This document shows positions 9,259-18,684 of a stretch of 64,000 bases of DNA, in pieces. Positions within the stretch are counted from its first letter, which is position 1. Each line of letters begins with the position of its first letter. The notes below the pieces were generated by a model. The model did not search any database, had not been told where the DNA came from, and was given only the letters and a program-made list of their open reading frames with translations. The translations under genes were made by a program, and so were the position numbers. Source of the stretch: Rhizobium sp. CF122 (GTDB lineage Bacteria > Pseudomonadota > Alphaproteobacteria > Rhizobiales > Rhizobiaceae); contig NZ_AKKA01000023.1 of assembly GCF_000282035.1 (NCBI RefSeq), positions 124,001 through 188,000 on the forward strand, written 5' to 3'.

Positions 9259-11337
9259 ATGCCTCGTCTCCTTACCTGCATTGTTGCCGAACACAGCTGG
9301 CCGCATCTGATCTTCGCAACCGTTATCTGCCTGCTTGGGTCCTTGCTGACGGTGCGGCTTTTTTCGCGGGTTCGGCGCACGCAAGGACTGCAGAGATTCA
9401 ATTGGCTTTTCCTGTCGGGCTTCGTAGGCGGTGCGACGATTTGGACGACCCATTTCATTGCCATGCTTGGCTTTCGCGCGCCGGCGCTCAGCGGCTATGA
9501 GCCCGATTTGACGCTGCTGTCGCTTTTCATCGGCATCGCCTCCACGATGATCGGCTTTGCCGTGGCCTCGATGCGAAGCCGGGACGCGCTTGTCGAGGCC
9601 GGCGGCGCCATCGTTGGACTTGGCGTGGCAGCCATGCACTATGTCGGCATCGCTGGCTACAGGGTGGCCGGGGATATCCAGTGGAGCAGCGTCTATGTCA
9701 TCTGCTCGCTGATTGCAGCGGCCGGATTCGGCGCCTTCGTGACGAGCCGGGTTGCTCGCCCGACGACACGTTTCAGCCCGCTGGGCGCCGCCCTGCCGCT
9801 GATCCTTGCAATCGTTTCGACGCATTTCCTCGGCATGGCAGGCATGACGATCGTCCCCGACGCGACCGCGTCCGTTCCCCGCGAGATTCTCTCCGTCGGC
9901 GTGATGACCAGCCTAGTTGGCGCAGTCATGATCATCATCCTGCTTCTCGGCGCCTCCACCTACATCATCGACATGCAGTCGACGGAAGCGGCTGTGGCCC
10001 GCTACCGCCATCTGTCGCTTCACGATCCGCTGACGAACCTCGCAAACCGCTCCGCGCTGAACGAACATCTGGCGACCTCGACCAAAAACACCCATGAAAT
10101 CGGCTGGAATGTCGCGGTCCTCTGCTTCGACCTTGATCGGTTCAAGGAAATCAACGACGTCCACGGTCATGCGGCTGGCGACGCCGTGCTCCGGGCGATC
10201 GGCGAGCGGCTGGCGAAGGTCATGCAGAAGGGACAGTTTGCAGCCCGCGTCGGCGGTGATGAATTCGTGGTCGTGATGCGCGATCACGCTGGCCGTTCGG
10301 AGGCCAGGAGCATAGCACAACGCCTGCTCGACGAGATCGAGCGACCTGTGGAGTGGAACGGCCAATCGCTCAGCGTCGGATCCAGCATCGGCATTTCCAG
10401 TTTCCCGGACAGGGCGCGCACCGTCGATGACCTGCTTTCGCAGGCCGATGTCGCCATGTACCGCGCCAAGACGACGGTGGGAAGCAGCATCTGCTTCTAC
10501 GACCCCTCGATGGACGAGGCAGCGCGGGAACGAAGTGCGCTGGCGATCGAGATGCGCGAAGGACTGAAGAAGGGTGAATTCGAACTGTTTTATCAACAAC
10601 AGAACGATACCGTGACGCGCGAGGTGCTGGGTTTCGAAGCGCTGCTGCGCTGGAAGCATCCGACGCGCGGCTATATCTCGCCGGTGGAATTCATCCCGAT
10701 CGCCGAGAAGACGGGGTTCATCATGGAACTCGGCGAATGGGTGCTGCGCAGTGCTTGCGTCGAAGCGGCCAGCTGGAAGAACCCGTTGAATATAGCGGTC
10801 AACGTGGCGGCCCAGCAGCTCGCCGATAGCCGTCTGCCGCAGATCGTGCATCAGATCCTGATGGAAACGGGGCTGGTGGCAGCGCGGCTCGAGCTCGAGA
10901 TTACGGAATCCGGCATCATTGCCGACCACGGGCATGCGCTGAATGCGATCCGGCGGCTCAAGGCGCTTGGCGTCAAGGTGGCAATGGACGACTACGGCAC
11001 CGGTTACTCCTCGCTGTCGACGTTGCAGAGTTTCCCGTTCGACAAGATCAAGATCGATCGTGCCTTCGTCGATGGCGTCGTCACCAACAAACAGTCAGCT
11101 GCGATTGTCCGCTCGACGCTTATTCTAGCGCAAAGCCTTGATATTCCGGTTCTCGCCGAGGGCGTGGAACGAGAGGAGCATGTCGATTTCCTTCGCCGCG
11201 AAGGTTGCCTGCAGGTGCAGGGCTTCCTTTTCGGAAAGCCGATGCCGCGTCCCGACATCGAGGCCTTCGTCAATGCCGACAATACAGTCGCAGCAGATGG
11301 TCCGGCGCTCGCCGCTAAGACCGACGCCGCGGCCTGA
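9259..11337 (+). CDS. MHYT-GGDEF-EAL membrane c-di-GMP protein
   Basis: The 692-residue protein has an N-terminal MHYT sensor of about seven membrane helices (residues 10-230). Its three repeats are visible as TTHFIAMLGF, AAMHYVGIAGY and STHFLGMAGM; the conserved Met/His residues are thought to bind a metal and sense diatomic gas. GGDEF (about 245-410, RVGGDEFVVVM) and EAL (about 420-670, GFEALLRWKHP, DDYGTGYSS) follow, both with intact catalytic signatures. The inhibitory RxxD site is absent. It is a second complete c-di-GMP enzyme 1.1 kb from the PAS-GGDEF-EAL gene and reads away from rplY. Confidence 0.94.
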   Translation: MPRLLTCIVAEHSWPHLIFATVICLLGSLLTVRLFSRVRRTQGLQRFNWLFLSGFVGGATIWTTHFIAMLGFRAPALSGYEPDLTLLSLFIGIASTMIGFAVASMRSRDALVEAGGAIVGLGVAAMHYVGIAGYRVAGDIQWSSVYVICSLIAAAGFGAFVTSRVARPTTRFSPLGAALPLILAIVSTHFLGMAGMTIVPDATASVPREILSVGVMTSLVGAVMIIILLLGASTYIIDMQSTEAAVARYRHLSLHDPLTNLANRSALNEHLATSTKNTHEIGWNVAVLCFDLDRFKEINDVHGHAAGDAVLRAIGERLAKVMQKGQFAARVGGDEFVVVMRDHAGRSEARSIAQRLLDEIERPVEWNGQSLSVGSSIGISSFPDRARTVDDLLSQADVAMYRAKTTVGSSICFYDPSMDEAARERSALAIEMREGLKKGEFELFYQQQNDTVTREVLGFEALLRWKHPTRGYISPVEFIPIAEKTGFIMELGEWVLRSACVEAASWKNPLNIAVNVAAQQLADSRLPQIVHQILMETGLVAARLELEITESGIIADHGHALNAIRRLKALGVKVAMDDYGTGYSSLSTLQSFPFDKIKIDRAFVDGVVTNKQSAAIVRSTLILAQSLDIPVLAEGVEREEHVDFLRREGCLQVQGFLFGKPMPRPDIEAFVNADNTVAADGPALAAKTDAAA

Positions 11338-11420
11338 CCGCGGCGTTGCAACACAGCTTGACATCCGCCGCCCGGAAACCTCACATGCTGGCAAAACGCA
11401 AGCGGCGGAGGAATTCAGGT

Positions 11421-12875
11421 ATGCGGCTCAATCTCATTGCGGCAACGAGCACGATCGCGATCGCTCTGGCATCCGGAGCCTACGCCGCCGACATCAACCA
11501 GGCAGGGGCGAAACAAGTCGAAGAAAGCCTGACGAAGCTGCTGCCGAGGAGCGTGGCGAAAGACGGCTTCGTGACCGTGAATCCGGCAGGGACACGCTAC
11601 GAGATCATCTATGATTTTGCGAAGCTCCTGAAGAAGATCGATCCGAGCAGATTTTCGATCACCGGCTTGGCGCCCTGGTCGATGTTCGCGACACCGCAGG
11701 ATGCCGGCCTGTGGAGCGTCGAAGGGAACAATTCCCTCAATGTTTCCGGCAACTTCAAGGCGCCGGGACAGCCGAGAACGGATTTTACCTACGCCATCGA
11801 TACCTTCGCGTTCAGCGGCATTTTCGACCCGGCGATCAGCTATTTCCGCTCGGGTGACTTCTCCACGAAGGCGGTCAACTTTTCGTCGAAGGCCGAAGCC
11901 GAGGAGGTCCGTGCCAGCTTTGACGGCATGAAGTACAAGGTGACGTCGTCGGAGGGCGCCGCAGCTGGTACGACGAACTTTGCCACCAGCGGCTCCGCCA
12001 CCGGATTCATGGAGAAGATCAGCAGCCGTGAGGTGCCTCCGGTCGAAATTCGCGCCGACGCATTTGATTTTGCCGCGGCGGTGAACGGCCTGCCTGCGAA
12101 CAAGGTTCGCGACATCATCATGTTCGCGATCGACCACGCTGATGAAAAGAAGCTTGCCACTGCGGACAGCGACAAGTTGAAGGCGATGCTTCGCGATGCG
12201 TTCCCGTTGCTCACGAGCTTCAACGAAACGATTGGCTTTAATAATCTAACGGTCTCGAGCGCTGCAGGGAACGGTGGTGCGAAGAACGTCGGTTACGAGG
12301 TCACGCTCGACGGTCCAGCCGATGCCACTCGTTTCGGCGTCGGTGTGACTGCGGAGCAGATCAGCTTTGCGAGCCCCATCGTTCCTGCAGCCTATTCTGC
12401 TTTCGTGCCACAGGAATTGCAGCTGCAGTTCGCCATTGCCGACATGGATTTCGCGGCCTTCGGCGACGAGTTTCTCAAAGTTGATTTCACCGGCGGCGCC
12501 GTATCGCAGGACAGCGGCAAGAAGGCGGCCGAGCGGCTCTTCAAGGGCGGCGAGCTGGTGATGGATTTCCCGAAGATCAGCGCGGTCTCAAGTGTTTACG
12601 ATGCCGAGATTTCCGGAAAAATTCGGGGACGGATCGACTCGTCCAAAGACTATTCCATGGACGCGACGGTTCTGGCCCGTGACCTCGACAAGACGATCGC
12701 CGCCGTTCAGGAGCTTGCAAAGACCAATGCCGATCTCAATCAGGTTTCGTTTGGCTTGATGATGGCCAAGGGTTTTGCAAAGACGGATCCCGATGGACGC
12801 CAGCGCTGGGATATCAGTGTTGCGCGAAACGGATCCGTCACGATCAACGGCCAGGTCGTCAAGGGCGCGGACTGA
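11421..12875 (+). CDS. Large secreted protein of unknown function
   Basis: The 484-residue protein begins with a clear signal peptide (MRLNLIAATSTIAIALASGAYA), so it should reach the periplasm or beyond. The mature part is rich in alternating hydrophobic/polar stretches suggesting a beta-rich fold, with no membrane anchor and no catalytic motif I recognise. It loosely recalls DUF2125/DUF945 periplasmic proteins of alphaproteobacteria, a weak resemblance only. ATG 11421 was chosen because it starts the signal peptide directly; the in-frame ATG 75 bases upstream would bury it. It lies 83 bases after the MHYT gene, possibly on the same transcript. Confidence 0.7.
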   Translation: MRLNLIAATSTIAIALASGAYAADINQAGAKQVEESLTKLLPRSVAKDGFVTVNPAGTRYEIIYDFAKLLKKIDPSRFSITGLAPWSMFATPQDAGLWSVEGNNSLNVSGNFKAPGQPRTDFTYAIDTFAFSGIFDPAISYFRSGDFSTKAVNFSSKAEAEEVRASFDGMKYKVTSSEGAAAGTTNFATSGSATGFMEKISSREVPPVEIRADAFDFAAAVNGLPANKVRDIIMFAIDHADEKKLATADSDKLKAMLRDAFPLLTSFNETIGFNNLTVSSAAGNGGAKNVGYEVTLDGPADATRFGVGVTAEQISFASPIVPAAYSAFVPQELQLQFAIADMDFAAFGDEFLKVDFTGGAVSQDSGKKAAERLFKGGELVMDFPKISAVSSVYDAEISGKIRGRIDSSKDYSMDATVLARDLDKTIAAVQELAKTNADLNQVSFGLMMAKGFAKTDPDGRQRWDISVARNGSVTINGQVVKGAD

Positions 12876-12978
12876 GCTCTAGGCACGGATGGCTCTTGCG
12901 GGTCACCCCAGGCAGGTTCATGCTGTCTTCTAGCGTCGGCTCCAGGTGAGGGGCGGTACGCGTCCGAGAGGCAGGCCG

Positions 12979-15900
12979 ATGAATTGTGCCGCCTGTGGTT
13001 TTGCGATCGAAAGCAGTTTTGCGTTCTGCCCCAAGTGCGGCGCAAGACAACCTGTAGTATGCGTCGCCTGCGGTGAGGCCTGCCAGCCCGGTTTCGCCTT
13101 TTGCCCGAAGTGCGGAACGGCCGTTGGTCGGCCTGAGAGCCCCACTGCTCCAGCAGAGGTGCCGCGGCCCCTCACGCCCCTGTCGTCACTCGACGATGTC
13201 GCCGACCGACGGCCGCTGACCGTTTTGTTTGCTGATCTTTGTGGCTTCACTGCTCTTAGCGAGAGAACCGACCCCGAACTGATGCGCTCCCTGCAAAACG
13301 AGCTGTTCGAAGAATTGACGCACGCGGTGGAAGCTTACGGTGGCTTTGTCGACAAGTTCGTCGGCGACGCGCTGCTTGCTCTGTTCGGTGCGCCGACGGC
13401 GCACGAGGATGATCCCGATCGTGCGCTTTGCGCAGCGCTCGACATGATTGCAGGCGCTGACCGTCTTGGCGCCAAATGGCTGAATCTGGCTGGTGGTGAC
13501 CCGCTGCAGCTGCATGTCGGCATCAACACCGGACCGGTGGTCAGCGGCGGCTTTGGGGCGGTGGCAGCGCGTTCCTATTCGGTGACCGGCGACACGGTGA
13601 ACACCGCTCAACGACTGCAAACCATGGCAGGCCCGGGCGAGATTCTGGTCGGGCCGGTGACCTGGCGCCTGACGCGGCATGCGTTTGCCTTCGAAAATCT
13701 CGGCTCTCTGGCGCTTCGCGGGAAGGCGGGCAATGTGCAGGTGCATCGTCTCATCGGGCGGATGGAGACGCCCCATGCAGCGCGCGGACTAGAGAGCCTG
13801 GGACTACACGCCGAACTTATCGGGCGTGACGCGGAACTGTCGCGGATGTCCGATTGTTTGGATTCTGCCTGTGGCGGAAATGCGCAGCTTGTCCAGCTCA
13901 TCGGCGAGGCCGGTATCGGCAAGTCAAGGCTGGTCAAGGAGTTCCTCGCGACCGTGGCTGAGGGAGAGCGATTTCGTCACGTTGTTGTGCGCCGCGCCGT
14001 CTGTTCGCCACTCGGCGAGCAGTCCTACGGCACGCTCGCATCCGTACTGCGCAGCGCTTACGGGATAGCCGAGCGGGAAACGGCAGCCCGGACTGCGGAA
14101 CTGCTGGCATCAGGATTGATCGACCTCGGCTTTAGCGAGAGCGAGGTCGCCGGTCTGACACCTCTCTTATCTTACGTGCTTGGCCTGGGAGATCCCGATG
14201 GAGCGCTGCGCCATGTCGAGCCGGAGCAGCTACGGCGGCAGATCTTTTACGCAACGCGCACGCTCTTCGAGCGGCGCCTGGCGCTCAGTCCGCTGTTGCT
14301 TGTCGTCGAGGATCTTCACTGGGCGGATGCTGCTTCCATCGAGGCGCTTCGCTTCGTGCTGGACAGGCTGGAGCGAACGCGCCTGATGATGCTGACGACA
14401 GGGCGGTCGGTTGCTGAAGGCGAGGGCCTGGAGTCGAGCCGGATCAACCGTACGCTCATGCGGCTCGCGCCGCTCTCGGTTGGGGACGGCGAGGCACTGC
14501 TGGCCCAGCTATTCGGCATAGACAGTTCGGTGCCTGCAAAAACGCGCTCACGCATTCTCGCGAGAGCGGGCGGCAATCCGCTGTTCATCGAGGAGATCGT
14601 CCGGGCCTTGATCGAGACGGGCGTGCTGCACTCCGAGGACGGATGTTGGAGTGTCGCCAGCGCTGAAATGGGAACCGAGATACCGATGAGCCTGCAGGCG
14701 ATGCTGCTTGCGCGCGTCGACCGTCTGCCGCCCGAAATCAAGCGCTTGGCGCAGGAAGCCGCTGTCATCGGTCCGCGCTTCGATCTCGCGCTACTTCGCG
14801 CCGTCGCATCGGATACAGCGCGCGTTGAGCATGGGTTGGACTATCTCTGCCAGGCTGAGATCGTGGAGGAGACGCCCGGCGCCGCTGCGACCAAGGCAAC
14901 GTCCTATCGCTTTCCACAACAGCTATTGCACGATGCCATCTATAGCAATCTCTTGCTACAGCGTCGCAAGCAGCTGCACGCGCGCATCGGCGCTGCGATC
15001 AAGCGGATACATCATGGGACACCAGATCGGCTTGAGGACATTGCACAGCTCGGCCGTCACTACTGCCGGGCGGGCGAGACGAGCGAGGGTGTGCAATATC
15101 TCATGGCGGCGGGCGATCTGGCCCGCAAGATTTACGCCAATGACGATGCGATGCGTCTCTACCGCGAAGCGCTCGGGGCGATTTCGGAAGATCCGCAGGC
15201 CAGTTCGCAATTGCTTGCCCTTTCTGAGCGGTTCGCCGATCTATGCGGCCCGGCGGGAGAGCGGGACATAGCACGTGAACACTATGGGCGCGTACTGGCG
15301 ACCTTAAGGAAGGCTGGTGATCGGCCTGGTGCGGCACGGATCCTTCGAAAGCTTGGCCGTCTCAATCTCGCCGCCGGCAGAAGCGATCTTGCCGATGCCG
15401 ACTATGCCCAGGCAGCTTCGCTGCTCGGCGAGAGCAATGCGCCGATTGAGCTTGCCCATCTTCTTCAGGAGCGGGGGCATCTTGCCTTCCGAATGGGCGA
15501 TCAAAGCGCGGCAGCACGCTGGGCCGATGATGCGCTATCCTGCCTCGACACAGCGGCGATCGATGGGGCAGGTTCGGCTGCCTCGGAATCCGCGCAGGTG
15601 CGCGCGGAGGCGCTCAATACCAAGGGTGTGGCATTGGCGCGGCTGGGGCGGCACCGCGAGGCCGTGCGCGAGGTCGAGCGAAGCCTGGAGGTCGCCGAGG
15701 CGGCCGGCTTGTTCAGCGCTGCGTGCCGCGCCTATTCCAATCTGGGAGTGCTCTACACGATCGTCGATCCGGCGCGCGCCATCGATGTGTGCCGCCAAGG
15801 CCTGGAGGTCGCCACGCGGATTTCCGATCTCGGCTTTCAGGCTCGTCTCTTTGCCAATCTCGCTGTCGCTTGCTGCACCTTCACGGACAACTGCGCCAAG

Positions 15901-16233
15901 GAGGGAGTTCCGGCGGCGGAGAGGGCGATCGAGATCGACCGGGCGCTGGACCAACGCGATCATCTGGCGGTGCCGCTCATCGTGCTCGGACAGATCCATC
16001 AATGTCACGGCAAACCGGATCTCGCCTGGAACTATTATGAGGAAGCGCTTCAGCTCGCGCGCGAAATCGGCGAACCGCAGCTCCTCTTTCCATGCTATGA
16101 TGGGCTTGCGACGTTGAACCTTGAAAAGGACGACATGGCCGAGGCCGAGCGATACTTTTCACTCGCCCAGGATGTTTGCGTCAGGCATGGGCTGGATCCC
16201 GACGCACTGGTCGTACTGCCCTTCCTGGATTGA
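12979..16233 (+). CDS. Zinc-ribbon class III adenylate cyclase with ATPase and TPR domains
   Basis: This 1084-residue protein has two N-terminal CxxC...CPKCG zinc ribbons (about residues 3-20 and 31-49). A class III nucleotide cyclase domain (about 70-235) keeps both metal Asp positions (LFADLCGFTALSERTDP and FVGDALLALFG) and the transition-state residues in GDTVNTAQRLQ. A STAND-type ATPase has its P-loop GEAGIGKSRLV near residue 308 and Walker B VVEDLHWAD. A long TPR-like C-terminus follows from about residue 640. Such proteins are presumed to make cAMP under control of the ATPase/TPR sensor. ATG 12979 starts exactly at the first zinc ribbon. It precedes a peroxiredoxin-like gene by 87 bases. 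Confidence 0.9.
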   Translation: MNCAACGFAIESSFAFCPKCGARQPVVCVACGEACQPGFAFCPKCGTAVGRPESPTAPAEVPRPLTPLSSLDDVADRRPLTVLFADLCGFTALSERTDPELMRSLQNELFEELTHAVEAYGGFVDKFVGDALLALFGAPTAHEDDPDRALCAALDMIAGADRLGAKWLNLAGGDPLQLHVGINTGPVVSGGFGAVAARSYSVTGDTVNTAQRLQTMAGPGEILVGPVTWRLTRHAFAFENLGSLALRGKAGNVQVHRLIGRMETPHAARGLESLGLHAELIGRDAELSRMSDCLDSACGGNAQLVQLIGEAGIGKSRLVKEFLATVAEGERFRHVVVRRAVCSPLGEQSYGTLASVLRSAYGIAERETAARTAELLASGLIDLGFSESEVAGLTPLLSYVLGLGDPDGALRHVEPEQLRRQIFYATRTLFERRLALSPLLLVVEDLHWADAASIEALRFVLDRLERTRLMMLTTGRSVAEGEGLESSRINRTLMRLAPLSVGDGEALLAQLFGIDSSVPAKTRSRILARAGGNPLFIEEIVRALIETGVLHSEDGCWSVASAEMGTEIPMSLQAMLLARVDRLPPEIKRLAQEAAVIGPRFDLALLRAVASDTARVEHGLDYLCQAEIVEETPGAAATKATSYRFPQQLLHDAIYSNLLLQRRKQLHARIGAAIKRIHHGTPDRLEDIAQLGRHYCRAGETSEGVQYLMAAGDLARKIYANDDAMRLYREALGAISEDPQASSQLLALSERFADLCGPAGERDIAREHYGRVLATLRKAGDRPGAARILRKLGRLNLAAGRSDLADADYAQAASLLGESNAPIELAHLLQERGHLAFRMGDQSAAARWADDALSCLDTAAIDGAGSAASESAQVRAEALNTKGVALARLGRHREAVREVERSLEVAEAAGLFSAACRAYSNLGVLYTIVDPARAIDVCRQGLEVATRISDLGFQARLFANLAVACCTFTDNCAKEGVPAAERAIEIDRALDQRDHLAVPLIVLGQIHQCHGKPDLAWNYYEEALQLAREIGEPQLLFPCYDGLATLNLEKDDMAEAERYFSLAQDVCVRHGLDPDALVVLPFLD

Positions 16234-16320
16234 TTCAATGCCGGCAGGTAAAGTGCTGAGTTTTCGCTATTTTGTTCTTCTGCTCGGCCTTCGGCCGATG
16301 CGCAAGCGAGGGAGGGTGTC

Positions 16321-16998
16321 ATGCCCGAAAGTCAAAGCGAAAGACCGCTGCAGCCCGGAGACCGCGCGCCAAACGTCGTTCTCGATGCGATCACGCGTCA
16401 GGGCAAAATTTCGATCGATGACTTCCGCGGGCAGAAGCCCGTGCTGATCGGTCTGTTTCGCGGGCTCCACTGTCCGTTCTGCCGGCGGCAAATCGCCTCG
16501 ATGGCGAGCCTTGCCGGCGATCTCCAGCAAAAGGGCGTCGAGAGCCTGACGATCGTCAACACCCCCATCGATCGGGCGCGCCTCTATTTCCGTTATCACC
16601 CCTTGCCCAATCTGGTGGCGGCGTCCGATCCTGATCGAATATCGCATCGCGCCTTCGGGCTTCCGAATCTCGAATTCACACAATCGGAGACAGTATGGCC
16701 TTACAAGGTCAGCCTCGACACGCTCACCTCGATGCGCGTCAACATGCCCGATCTGCCTGAGCCGATGGCTCCGATGGCGGCTGTCGAATACCTCGACAAT
16801 GCCGATGGCTACGAATTCACCGACGATGACAAGCGCATGATCGCAACGGGCGAGGGCCAATTGGTCGGCGAATTCCTGCTCGACCGTGATGGCGTCATCA
16901 GATGGTGTTTCACGGAGGTCGCCGACGAGGGGCGTCATATGTTCGGCGTACCGGCGCCCGAAGAAGTCATGTCGGCAGCATCGAACTTTGCCGCTTAA
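16321..16998 (+). CDS. Peroxiredoxin-like (AhpC/TSA family) thioredoxin-fold protein
   Basis: The 225-residue protein begins with the AhpC/TSA entry GDRAPNVVLDAITRQG and has the active-site segment GLHCPFCRRQI, a CxxC rather than a single peroxidatic Cys. It may therefore be a thiol peroxidase or a disulfide reductase. No signal peptide is seen, so a cytoplasmic role is expected. It follows the adenylate cyclase on the same strand and may be co-transcribed. The substrate is unknown. Confidence 0.8.
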   Translation: MPESQSERPLQPGDRAPNVVLDAITRQGKISIDDFRGQKPVLIGLFRGLHCPFCRRQIASMASLAGDLQQKGVESLTIVNTPIDRARLYFRYHPLPNLVAASDPDRISHRAFGLPNLEFTQSETVWPYKVSLDTLTSMRVNMPDLPEPMAPMAAVEYLDNADGYEFTDDDKRMIATGEGQLVGEFLLDRDGVIRWCFTEVADEGRHMFGVPAPEEVMSAASNFAA

Positions 16999-17101
16999 CG
17001 CGCGCCGCGAGCTTTCAGGTCCGCTTGTCACGCCTTAGTCCATCTCGTGAGATGCGCTTCGGCTCCCGCGCACACAAAAGCCGCCCGTCAGGGTTGCTGC
17101 T

Positions 17102-17545
17102 TCACCGCCGGCACGTCCCCTGGCTTATGATGCGGAAACCGCTATTGCCTGCTTCGCAGGCGTTCGGGAAGGTCCGCATCTGCGGTCCACGCTGGCCGCA
17201 GACCGGCCGGTATTCGCGGGTGCAGATGCCACCGGGTCGCGGCGGTGCGGGAGGCTGCGGGCGGATTGTTATGCCGGGCTGTCGGCGGCACTGGCCGCGG
17301 CTGATGACCGTGAAGTTGGCGGCGCGGGCCTGGCACGCGTTGGAGAATGTCTGGACACGCGCCCCACGCTGGCCGCAGACCGGAGCATATTCCATGGTGC
17401 ACATCTGCGGCCCGGCCGGGCGAAGAGGAGGCGGCGGACGCGGACGCGAATAACTGGGCCCGACGTCGACCGTGCAGGCGGAAAGAAGCGGGATGAGTGC
17501 AAGCAGAGCGAGCTGTCGCAGCGACAGGAATCCGGCGAGCGTCAT
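17102..17545 (-). CDS. Lipoprotein with two Kazal-type inhibitor domains
   Basis: The 147-residue protein has a lipoprotein signal peptide ending in the lipobox LLSAC. A proline-rich linker follows, then two near-copies of a four-Cys Kazal-like module (CTMEYAPVCGQRG...NAC...GQC and CTREYRPVCGQRG...NAC...GTC), separated by a second Pro-rich linker. Kazal domains inhibit serine proteases, which suggests protection of the envelope against its own or host proteases. The similarity of the two modules at DNA level (the CTGGCCGCAGACCGG segment recurs near 17190 and 17370) indicates an internal duplication. It stands alone, convergent with the peroxiredoxin gene. The start at 17545 fits the signal peptide; an ATG five codons upstream is also possible. 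Confidence 0.8.
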   Translation of the reverse strand: MTLAGFLSLRQLALLALIPLLSACTVDVGPSYSRPRPPPPLRPAGPQMCTMEYAPVCGQRGARVQTFSNACQARAANFTVISRGQCRRQPGITIRPQPPAPPRPGGICTREYRPVCGQRGPQMRTFPNACEAGNSGFRIISQGTCRR

Positions 17546-17645
17546 TATTCTTCCCCTCACAGCTGGATTTCTTTCTAAATCCTAGCGCAAGTTGCATTAT
17601 CGGGGAAGTTCAAACCTCAGCGGTCGTTCAGAATTTTGTAGCGGT

Positions 17646-18578
17646 TCAGTCGAATAGGCTGGAGACCGACTCTTCCTGGCTGGTTCGGTTGATGGCTTCG
17701 CCGATCAGGCTTGCCGTGCTCACGACGCGGATGTTGTGGGCCGACTGGACAGCGGTCGTCGGCTGGATGGAGTCAGTGATGACAAGTTCGCGCAGCTTCG
17801 AAGAGGTGATGCGGGTAACCGCGCCGCCGGAAAGAACGCCGTGGGTGATATAGGCGGTGACGCTTGCAGCACCCTGGGCAAGAAGCGCATCGGCGGCATT
17901 GCAGAGCGTGCCGCCGGAATCGACGATGTCGTCGATCAGCAGGCAGTCCTTGCCTTCAACTTCGCCGATGATGTTCATGACTTCGGATTCACCCGGGCGG
18001 TCGCGGCGCTTGTCCACGATCGCCAGCAGACAGTCGAGGCGTTTGGCGAGCGCGCGGGCACGAACGACGCCGCCGACGTCCGGCGAAACGACCATGACGT
18101 TGCTGATGTCGTGTTTCGCCTTGATATCGCGGGTCAGGACCGGGATAGCGTAGAGGTTGTCCGTCGGAATATCGAAGAAGCCCTGAATCTGGCCCGCATG
18201 CAAATCGAGAGTCAGCACACGATCGGCGCCGGCTTCCGTAATGAGGTTCGCCACGAGCTTGGCCGAGATCGGCGTACGCCCCGAGGCGCGGCGATCCTGA
18301 CGGGCATAGCCGAAATAGGGAAGGACGGCGGTGATACGGCGCGCGGACGAGCGGCGCATCGCATCGATCATGATAAGCAGTTCCATGAGATGATCGTTCG
18401 TCGGGAAAGACGTCGACTGAACGACGAACACGTCCTCGCCGCGGACGTTTTCCTGGATTTCGACGAAGATCTCCTGGTCGGCAAATCTTCTGACGCTGGC
18501 TTTGCCCAAGGGCACATTGAGATAGTTGCAGATCGCTTCGGCGAGATGCCGGTTCGAATTGCCTGCGAAAACCTTCAT
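17646..18578 (-). CDS. prs: Ribose-phosphate pyrophosphokinase (PRPP synthetase)
   Basis: The 310-residue class I enzyme makes PRPP from ribose 5-phosphate and ATP for purine, pyrimidine, His and Trp synthesis. The ATP/Mg site [14 protein letters not shown], the flexible loop [20 protein letters not shown] and the PRPP-binding loop [18 protein letters not shown] are all present. Length and start ([16 protein letters not shown]) match the family. It belongs to the minus-strand prs-rplY-pth-ychF group. No neighbouring gene is closer than 100 bases. Confidence 0.98.
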   Translation of the reverse strand: MKVFAGNSNRHLAEAICNYLNVPLGKASVRRFADQEIFVEIQENVRGEDVFVVQSTSFPTNDHLMELLIMIDAMRRSSARRITAVLPYFGYARQDRRASGRTPISAKLVANLITEAGADRVLTLDLHAGQIQGFFDIPTDNLYAIPVLTRDIKAKHDISNVMVVSPDVGGVVRARALAKRLDCLLAIVDKRRDRPGESEVMNIIGEVEGKDCLLIDDIVDSGGTLCNAADALLAQGAASVTAYITHGVLSGGAVTRITSSKLRELVITDSIQPTTAVQSAHNIRVVSTASLIGEAINRTSQEESVSSLFD

Positions 18579-18684
18579 CTTGGTCCGCCTATTACCTGCT
18601 GATAGCCGCGCTTTTTAGTCAGCTTGCTCCTGAATGCAAGGGCTAACGCGTCATCTCGGCTCATATTTCTAAAAAGCTTGTGGC

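Noticed and set aside
11325..11345. Strong hairpin (CGCCGCGG / CCGCGGCG) at the end of the MHYT gene
   Set aside because: It overlaps the stop codon and has no T-run, so it was not called a terminator.
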